Source: Candidatus Omnitrophota bacterium
Lineage (GTDB): Bacteria; Omnitrophota; Gorgyraeia; Duberdicusellales; 4484-171
DNA length: 11,121 nucleotides
Assembly: GCA_021735105.1 (NCBI GenBank)
Contig: JAIPHS010000021.1
Span: 1 to 11,121, forward strand
Direction: 5' to 3'
In this document: positions 1 through 4,479 of the stretch, in pieces
Layout: every line of letters starts with the position of its first letter
How positions within the stretch are numbered: position 1 is the first letter of the stretch
Program-made: the position numbers and the translations under genes
The notes under the pieces: model-generated
The model's input: the letters and a program-made list of their open reading frames with translations, nothing else
Databases searched by the model: none
What the model was told of the DNA's origin: nothing

Positions 1-180
1 GTTATCATTAAAGAAGGCGAATTTAACATCGAAGTGAAAAAGGCCGAAGGCCAAAAATGTATTCGTTGTTGGAATTGGAAAAAAGACACAGGAAGTAATA
101 AAGAATTTCCTCAAATATGCACAAGATGCATCAAGGCAATTAAGGAGGCCGGTTATGAAAAAAAAGAGCAGTCAATCTAA
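1..180 (+). CDS. ileS: Isoleucyl-tRNA synthetase, C-terminal end (partial)
   Basis: This is the last 59 codons of isoleucyl-tRNA synthetase, the cytoplasmic enzyme that charges tRNA-Ile; the gene begins outside the window. The fragment carries the C-terminal zinc-binding module of the family: the stretch KKAEGQKCIRCW is followed by a second pair in ICTRC, giving C20-x2-C23 and C40-x2-C43 (numbered from the first codon here). The spacing and the Trp after the first pair match IleRS rather than leucyl- or valyl-tRNA synthetase, which lack this tail. The reading frame is open from base 1 and ends at TAA 178-180. It overlaps the next gene by 26 bases, and that gene's Shine-Dalgarno sequence lies inside it, so the two are probably co-transcribed and translationally coupled. 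The main body with the HIGH and KMSKS motifs cannot be seen here. Confidence 0.9.
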   Translation, partial: VIIKEGEFNIEVKKAEGQKCIRCWNWKKDTGSNKEFPQICTRCIKAIKEAGYEKKEQSI

Positions 181-637
181 AAAGACACCTAAAAAAAAGC
201 GCGCTACAGCTAAAAAAACAACTACAAAAAAGAAATCTGCAAAAAAGAAAAAAAGATTTTTAAAAAAAGAACTAGAAATTTATCGCGAAAAGCTCCTAAA
301 TCTAAAAGATGATCTTATCAAGCAAATCCAGGAGATATCTGATGAGTCTTTAAGAAAGTCTCAACAAGAAGCATCCGGAGATATTTCTGCCTACAGCCTG
401 CATCTGGCAGATCGGGCCTCAGATGCCTACGAAAGAGATTTTAATTTAGGGTTAGTTTCTGCAGAAAGAAAAACAATTATGGAGATAGATGAGGCTTTAA
501 AAAGAATTGATGACAATGAGTATGGATTTTGCCAAATGTGTAAAAAACCAATTGCAAAACGAAGGTTAGACGCTATACCTTATGCCCGATACGGAACAAA
601 ATGCCAAAAAAAAATTGAAGAAGAGCAAGAAAGATAA
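155..637 (+). CDS. DksA/TraR-family zinc-finger protein with lysine-rich N-terminal tail
   Basis: Proteins of this family bind RNA polymerase through its secondary channel and modulate initiation, in some cases together with ppGpp; the exact role here is inferred. Residues 1-37 are a basic low-complexity tail made mainly of Lys, Thr, Ser and Ala. Residues 38-70 look helical and would form the first arm of the coiled coil. The stretch around residues 76-95 (DISAYSLHLADRASDAYERD) matches the acidic coiled-coil tip seen in YteA/TraR-type members, followed by the second helix and YGFC. The zinc site is degenerate: C126-x2-C129-x17-G147-x2-C150, so the third expected Cys is Gly. The length of 160 residues is close to E. 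coli DksA (151). The start at 155 is supported by AAGGAGG at 142-148, six bases upstream. The gene overlaps the end of ileS and the start of lspA. Family assignment is secure; regulatory activity is not shown. Confidence 0.9.
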   Translation: MKKKSSQSKKTPKKKRATAKKTTTKKKSAKKKKRFLKKELEIYREKLLNLKDDLIKQIQEISDESLRKSQQEASGDISAYSLHLADRASDAYERDFNLGLVSAERKTIMEIDEALKRIDDNEYGFCQMCKKPIAKRRLDAIPYARYGTKCQKKIEEEQER

Positions 638-1079
638 GCTAACACTTTTATTAACACCATCTATTGCTTTTTTTATCATCGGCCTAGACTTTTGGATAAA
701 AACTTACCTGCGGCTTAATTATTCCTTTCAGTCTTTTCCCCTAATTGATAAATTAGTTTATATTACTGTTGTTTTTAATAGTGGTACAGCTTTTGGCCTT
801 TTGCAGAGAGAAACTACTTTATTAATTTATTTTACTCTAATTTTAATTTCAGTATTTTGGTTTATTTATAAAAAAGAACAAGAAAAAAAATTAACTTTTT
901 TAATCGCAACCGGGCTTATTTTTGGCGGTGCTTTTTCTAACTTGATTGATCGTCTGATGCTTGGTGCTGTAGTTGATTACATTGATTTAAGGTTTTGGCC
1001 GGTCTTTAATTTGTCTGATTCTTGCATTACGATTGGAGCAATTCTTTTAATTATCGATTCCTTGCGAAAAAGATCTTGA
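582..1079 (+). CDS. lspA: Lipoprotein signal peptidase (signal peptidase II)
   Basis: LspA is the inner-membrane aspartyl protease that cleaves the signal peptide of diacylglyceryl-prolipoproteins. The protein has four hydrophobic segments, at about residues 20-40, 57-73, 80-96 and 105-122, with a further hydrophobic end at about 146-159. Family signatures are all present: DFWIK (36-40), FNSGTAFG (65-72), NLIDR (120-124), VVDYID (130-135) and FNLSDS (142-147). D132 and D146 correspond to the catalytic Asp pair. The length (165 residues) is normal. The start is uncertain. ATG 582 lies 56 bases inside the upstream gene without a good Shine-Dalgarno sequence, and the first 18 residues are charged and not conserved. 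TTG 615 is an alternative that still precedes the first membrane segment. The stop TGA overlaps the rluD start as TGATG. Its presence implies that the organism makes lipoproteins. Confidence 0.93.
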   Translation: MPDTEQNAKKKLKKSKKDKLTLLLTPSIAFFIIGLDFWIKTYLRLNYSFQSFPLIDKLVYITVVFNSGTAFGLLQRETTLLIYFTLILISVFWFIYKKEQEKKLTFLIATGLIFGGAFSNLIDRLMLGAVVDYIDLRFWPVFNLSDSCITIGAILLIIDSLRKRS

Positions 1080-1957
1080 TGAAAAAAATATTTACAGTTG
1101 GCCCAGGCCAAGATAAGACTCGCCTTGATAAATTTTTATCAAATCAGATTCCTAATCTTTCCCGGTCAAAAATATCTTCTTTAATTAAAAAAAGTTTTGT
1201 TAGAGTGAATCAACAAGTTTTAAAAGGAAGTTATCTGCTTTTAGCCGGAAATAAAGTTGAAATTGAGATACCTAAGATTGACAAAGAGTTAAAACCTTAC
1301 AAAAAAAGGGTTTTGGTGCTTTGGGAAGATGATACTCTTTTGGCAATCTATAAGCCGCAAGGATTGGTTGTTCATCCCCACGGACAAAACAAAGATAAAA
1401 CTTTAGTTAATGCCCTATTGTACATGGAAAAACAACTTTCTGATATTGATCCGGAAAGGCCGGGGGTTGTGCACCGTCTCGATAAAGAAACCAGCGGAGT
1501 AATGGTTTTAGCTAAAAATAATAAAGCCCATCAGGCTTTAGTTGAACAATTTAAAAATCGCCAAATTGAAAAAGAATATTATGCTTTGGTTTGGGGCCGG
1601 CCAAAAAACGATAAATTTGAAATTAACCTTTCTTTGCGCAGAAATAAAAAAAATCGTCTTAAGATGGAGGTTGGTTTATCTGGTTCAAAAACTGCACATA
1701 CTAAGGTCGAGGTGCTACAGAGATTAAATAAAATGACACTTTTGTCAGTATCACCAAAAACTGGCCGGATGCATCAAATTAGAGTGCATTTAAAGTTTTT
1801 AGGCTACCCGATAGTTGGTGATAAAAAGTATGGCAAAAAAGATAATTATCAGAATCTTTTTTTACATGCCCACCGGATAAAAATAAAACACCCTGTAACT
1901 GGCAAGCCATTAGGGTTTAAAGCTGAACTTCCCCGCTATTTTAAAGAACTAATATAG
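1079..1957 (+). CDS. rluD: 23S rRNA pseudouridine synthase, RluD/RluA family
   Basis: This enzyme isomerises specific uridines in RNA to pseudouridine; E. coli RluD acts on helix 69 of 23S rRNA. The 292-residue protein has an N-terminal S4 RNA-binding domain (about residues 14-62, beginning TRLDKFL), then the RluA-type catalytic domain. The catalytic motif HRLDKETSG is at 132-140 with D135 as the nucleophile. Other family blocks are YKPQGLVVHPHG (91-102), KTGRMHQIRVHL (227-238) and FLHAHRIKIKHP (261-272). The frame stays open upstream to an ATG at 1022, but 1079 is preferred: it overlaps the lspA stop as TGATG, it gives a standard S4 N-terminus, and the extra 19 residues would fall inside the coding region for the last conserved block of lspA. 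No strong ribosome binding site is visible, which fits re-initiation after lspA. RluC or another RluA paralogue is possible; the exact target cannot be read from sequence. Confidence 0.92.
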   Translation: MKKIFTVGPGQDKTRLDKFLSNQIPNLSRSKISSLIKKSFVRVNQQVLKGSYLLLAGNKVEIEIPKIDKELKPYKKRVLVLWEDDTLLAIYKPQGLVVHPHGQNKDKTLVNALLYMEKQLSDIDPERPGVVHRLDKETSGVMVLAKNNKAHQALVEQFKNRQIEKEYYALVWGRPKNDKFEINLSLRRNKKNRLKMEVGLSGSKTAHTKVEVLQRLNKMTLLSVSPKTGRMHQIRVHLKFLGYPIVGDKKYGKKDNYQNLFLHAHRIKIKHPVTGKPLGFKAELPRYFKELI

Positions 1958-1971
1958 GCTAGCTGGCTTTA

Positions 1972-2003
1972 AGGCCTCTCTATTGGATTTTAGGCCTATC
2001 TAT
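1972..2003 (+). repeat. Pair of 12-base direct repeats overlapping the aroA promoter
   Basis: AGGCCTCTCTAT (1972-1983) and AGGCCTATCTAT (1992-2003) are identical at 11 of 12 positions and start exactly 20 bases apart, close to two helical turns. The first copy ends at the -35 hexamer of the proposed aroA promoter, and the second fills most of the spacer up to the extended -10. This geometry would suit a transcription factor bound to one face of the DNA. A role as operator is inference; a chance short duplication is also possible. Confidence 0.4.
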
Positions 2004-2011
2004 GCTAAAAT
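1983..2011 (+). promoter_or_regulatory. Extended -10 promoter for aroA
   Basis: TTGGAT (1983-1988) is followed after 17 bases by TAAAAT (2006-2011), which is preceded by TGC (2003-2005), the extended -10 element. The -10 matches the TATAAT consensus at five of six positions; the -35 matches only at TTG. Transcription would begin near 2018, about two bases before the preferred aroA start codon, so the message would be nearly leaderless. It lies in the only gap between rluD and aroA. The core TGCTAAAAT recurs before coaX. Confidence 0.55.
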
Positions 2012-2019
2012 ATTCAGCA

Positions 2020-3348
2020 ATGTATACTATAGGACCAACAAAAAAAATAGAAGCTAAAATAACGCTACCTCCTGATAAGTCTATTTCTCATCGAGCTATA
2101 TTTTTTTCTTCTCTTAGCTCTAGGAGAACAAAAATTTATCCTTTTTTGGCCAGTAATGATATCCAAGCGACTTTAAACTGCGTAAAAAAGCTTGGCATAA
2201 AATATTATCAAGATAAATCTTCTAAAGAAGCAATCTATCTTCAAGGCAAAGGATTATATTTTCCTAATAATCAAAATGTAGATCTTTTTGCCGGTGATTC
2301 CGGTACTACGATTCGGATCTTGTCGGGGCTGCTAGTTGGCCAGAAATTTAGTTCTACCTTTAATGCGGGTAACTATCTAGATAAAAGACCGATGGGTAGA
2401 GTTGTTTATCCTTTAGCGGAAATGGGGGCAAATATTGATGGAAGAAAAATAGCCAAGCCGGGAGGACAAGAGATTTATCCACCCCTAAAAATTAAGCCTG
2501 TATCTGAACTAATCGGCAAAAGTTATAAATTGGATATAGCAAGCGCTCAGGTAAAATCTGCCTTGCTTTTAGCTGGTTTATATGCACAGGGTGAAACTAT
2601 AGTTGAAGAACCTTACCAATCGCGCGATCATACCGAAAGAATGCTTAAGTCTTTTGGTGCCAATATCAAAATAGATAAAAACACAATTACCCTAAAGCCG
2701 GGAGCTCAACTTAACTTACCTGAGGAGATATTTATTCCTGCTGATTTTTCAGCCGCTGCTTTTTTTATTGTTTTAGGGCTTATTTTAAAAAATAGTCAAA
2801 TAACTATCAAAAATGTCAATCTTAATCCGACTCGTTACGGTTTACTTAGAGTCTTACAGCGGATGAATGCAAATATTACTATCGAAAATCAAAACAATCA
2901 GCTAGAACCTTATGGTGATATCATCGTTAGAAGCTCGTATCTTAGGGCAACTAGGGTAGAGCCAAAGGAGATACCGGCGATGATTGATGAAGTGCCGATA
3001 CTTTGTGTGGCAGCATCTTTTGCTTCTGGCCAAACTCAGATTAAGGGCCTAGATGAGCTAAGGATTAAAGAGACTGATCGAGTAGATTCGATGCTTTCTA
3101 ATCTTTCTAAATCAGGTGTAGATATTGTCGATAAAGATAGTCACCAGGATGGCTGTCAAATTACAATAAAAGGTGGCACAAAATATAAAGGGGCTGATTT
3201 CAGCAGTTTTGGCGACCATCGCACGGCAATGAGTTTAGCAATTTTTGCTTTAGCGGCAGAAGGTGAGAGTAAAATAGATGATATAAAATGTATAGATAAA
3301 TCTTTTCCTGGTTTTATTAAAATAGTTGAGGAGATTACAAGGCAATGA
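2020..3348 (+). CDS. aroA: 3-phosphoshikimate 1-carboxyvinyltransferase (EPSP synthase)
   Basis: EPSP synthase transfers the enolpyruvyl group of PEP to shikimate-3-phosphate, the sixth step of the shikimate pathway. Numbered from the start at 2020 (442 residues), conserved sites are PPDKSISHR (17-25, with K20 and the Ser/Arg that bind phosphate), GDSGTTIR (92-99), KRPMG (122-126), SAQVKSALLLAGL (175-187), IDEVP (322-326, with catalytic-base D323), LRIKETDR (347-354) and GDHR (398-401). Both halves of the inside-out barrel are complete. An in-frame ATG at 2002 would add six residues (MLKYSA). It is disfavoured because those codons coincide with the -10 element and would lie upstream of the predicted transcript start. 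Neither start has a clear Shine-Dalgarno sequence. The stop overlaps the next gene as ATGA. The loop GDSGTTIR with KRPMG looks closer to the Gram-positive-type enzymes than to the E. coli type, by eye only. Confidence 0.95.
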   Translation: MYTIGPTKKIEAKITLPPDKSISHRAIFFSSLSSRRTKIYPFLASNDIQATLNCVKKLGIKYYQDKSSKEAIYLQGKGLYFPNNQNVDLFAGDSGTTIRILSGLLVGQKFSSTFNAGNYLDKRPMGRVVYPLAEMGANIDGRKIAKPGGQEIYPPLKIKPVSELIGKSYKLDIASAQVKSALLLAGLYAQGETIVEEPYQSRDHTERMLKSFGANIKIDKNTITLKPGAQLNLPEEIFIPADFSAAAFFIVLGLILKNSQITIKNVNLNPTRYGLLRVLQRMNANITIENQNNQLEPYGDIIVRSSYLRATRVEPKEIPAMIDEVPILCVAASFASGQTQIKGLDELRIKETDRVDSMLSNLSKSGVDIVDKDSHQDGCQITIKGGTKYKGADFSSFGDHRTAMSLAIFALAAEGESKIDDIKCIDKSFPGFIKIVEEITRQ

Positions 3349-3965
3349 AAAGACCCTTTTTGAAGTTACCAGAAAAAATTATATTAGTTGGCCTAAATTA
3401 TAAAGATCATGCTAAAGAAATGGAAATGGAGATTCCTGCTGAGCCGATTATTTTTTTGAAACCAGTTTCGGCATTGATTAGAAATGGTGATAAAATTATT
3501 TATCCAGAAGGTATAAAGCGCCTTGACTATGAGGCTGAATTGGCAGTGGTTATCAAGAGACAAGCTAAGGATGTCTCCGTTGAGGCGGCAAAAAATTATA
3601 TCTTAGGCTATACTTGCCTTAACGATATAACAGCAAGAGACCTGCAAAAAAAGGATGGCCAGTGGACTCGAGCTAAATCTTTTGATAGTTTTTGCCCGGT
3701 TGGCCCGCATATTGAGACAGAGCTAGACCCTCGTGGCATAAAGATCCAAAGTTATTTAAACGGAAGGCTAAAACAAGATTCCAACACCTCTAATTTTATC
3801 TTCTCAGTTGATTTTCTTATCTCTTTTATCTCTAAAATTATGACCTTAAAACCAGCAGATATAATATCAACCGGTACACCAGCGGGAATAGGGCCGATGC
3901 AGAAAGGAGATAAAACAAAAATAGTTATAGAAGGTATCGGGGCCTTAGAGAATCAAATAGTTTAG
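3345..3965 (+). CDS. Fumarylacetoacetate hydrolase (FAH) family protein
   Basis: FAH-family enzymes are Mg2+-dependent hydrolases or decarboxylases acting on acylpyruvates, oxaloacetate or related 2-oxo acids. At 206 residues this is the short single-domain form, like E. coli YcgM or FAHD1. Visible signatures are VGLNYKDHAKEM (15-26, with the family's catalytic-region His H22), YEAELAVVI (62-70, with the metal ligands E63 and E65), NDITARDLQ (93-101, with the metal ligand D94), the conserved lysine K111 in RAKSFD, and STGTPAGIG (175-183). The start overlaps the aroA stop as ATGA, with GAGGAG at 3328-3333 upstream, so it is coupled to aroA. A role in aromatic catabolism or in oxaloacetate and acylpyruvate clean-up is possible, but substrate cannot be inferred from sequence, and its position next to aroA does not by itself imply a shikimate role. 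Confidence 0.9.
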   Translation: MKRPFLKLPEKIILVGLNYKDHAKEMEMEIPAEPIIFLKPVSALIRNGDKIIYPEGIKRLDYEAELAVVIKRQAKDVSVEAAKNYILGYTCLNDITARDLQKKDGQWTRAKSFDSFCPVGPHIETELDPRGIKIQSYLNGRLKQDSNTSNFIFSVDFLISFISKIMTLKPADIISTGTPAGIGPMQKGDKTKIVIEGIGALENQIV

Positions 3966-3978
3966 CAAGAATGGTTAA

Positions 3979-4009
3979 GACACTTTGCCAAGGAATTTGG
4001 CTCAGTGTC
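3979..4009 (+). promoter_or_regulatory. Stem-loop after the FAH-family gene
   Basis: GACACT (3979-3984) pairs with AGTGTC (4004-4009). Inside it, after a two-base mismatch on each side, GCCAA (3987-3991) pairs with TTGGC (3997-4001) around a five-base loop. The 11 pairs form a plausible RNA hairpin 13 bases after the FAH stop. There is no U-tract behind it, so it is not a typical intrinsic terminator; it may protect the upstream message's 3' end or act with the next inverted repeat. Confidence 0.4.
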
Positions 4010-4052
4010 ATTGAAAATATAGGTATTCGCTAAATAATGGCATTTTCAATGA
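4008..4052 (+). repeat. 11-base perfect inverted repeat abutting the yjbQ ribosome binding site
   Basis: TCATTGAAAAT (4008-4018) is the exact reverse complement of ATTTTCAATGA (4042-4052), with 23 bases between. In RNA this could form an 11-pair stem whose 3' arm reaches the first base of the AGGAGG Shine-Dalgarno sequence (4052-4057). The left arm shares two bases with the preceding stem-loop. The spacer also holds the weak promoter -10. It could serve as a translation-limiting hairpin in read-through RNA or as a protein-binding palindrome; function is inferred. Confidence 0.45.
4011..4038 (+). promoter_or_regulatory. Weak candidate promoter for yjbQ-valS
   Basis: TTGAAA (4011-4016) lies 16 bases before AATAAT (4033-4038). 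The hexamers match the sigma-70 consensus at four and five of six positions, but there is no TG extension. Transcription would start near 4045 and so would leave out the left arm of the surrounding inverted repeat. In such AT-rich DNA a match of this quality can arise by chance, so this is a low-confidence call. Confidence 0.3.
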
Positions 4053-4057
4053 GGAGG
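4052..4057 (+). promoter_or_regulatory. Strong Shine-Dalgarno sequence fixing a TTG start for yjbQ
   Basis: AGGAGG (4052-4057) lies five bases before TTG 4063, whose frame gives a family-typical N-terminus. No ATG or GTG in this frame is equally well placed, so the Shine-Dalgarno sequence decides the rare TTG start. Confidence 0.75.
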
Positions 4058-4062
4058 CAAAG

Positions 4063-4479
4063 TTGAAGAGTTTAACTAAACATTTAACATTTAATACTGA
4101 AAGAGAAATAGAATTTATTAATATCACCAGTAAAGTAGAAGCCTTAGTGGCTCAAAGCAAAATTAAAGAAGGGCTTTGTTTAGTTAATGCGATGCATATT
4201 ACTGCTTCTGTATTTATTAATGATGAAGAGCAAGGTTTGAAAAAAGATTTTAAGGATTGGCTGCAAAAGTTGGCTCCCAGAGACTCTTCTCTTTATCAAC
4301 ACAACCTGGGAGTAGAGGATAATGGCCACGCCCATCTCAAGCGAACCATTATGGGCCGAGATGTGGTAGTTGCTATAACCGGCTCTAAACTTGATTTCGG
4401 GCCTTGGGAACAGATTTTTTATGGTGAATTTGACGGAAAGCGGCCGAAAAGAGTCTTAGTTAAAATAATCGGGGATTAA
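4063..4479 (+). CDS. yjbQ: YjbQ/UPF0047 family protein
   Basis: This is a small, widely conserved cytoplasmic protein of the UPF0047 family, often labelled secondary thiamine-phosphate synthase because E. coli YjbQ has weak activity of that kind; the true role is unsettled. The 138-residue length is typical. Conserved blocks are MHITASVFIND (44-54), YQHNLG (78-83), DNGHAHLKR (86-94), and GPWEQIFYGEFDG (113-125) near the C-terminus. H45, H89 and H91 are the probable metal-site histidines of the family. Translation begins at TTG behind a strong AGGAGG. The stop overlaps the valS start as TAATG, so valS translation is likely coupled to it. Nothing in the neighbourhood is a thiamine gene, which gives no support for the thiamine label. 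Confidence 0.9.
   Translation: MKSLTKHLTFNTEREIEFINITSKVEALVAQSKIKEGLCLVNAMHITASVFINDEEQGLKKDFKDWLQKLAPRDSSLYQHNLGVEDNGHAHLKRTIMGRDVVVAITGSKLDFGPWEQIFYGEFDGKRPKRVLVKIIGD

Noticed and set aside
1022..1078. Upstream start for rluD at ATG 1022
   Set aside because: It would add 19 unconserved residues before the S4 domain and lie within the lspA C-terminal coding region; the TGATG junction at 1079 is the better start.
3966..4062. T-box or other riboswitch upstream of yjbQ-valS
   Set aside because: I looked for a T-box-like conserved core and anticodon-bearing specifier loop; the gap is only 97 bases and has no GGTGG-type T-box sequence, only simple hairpins.
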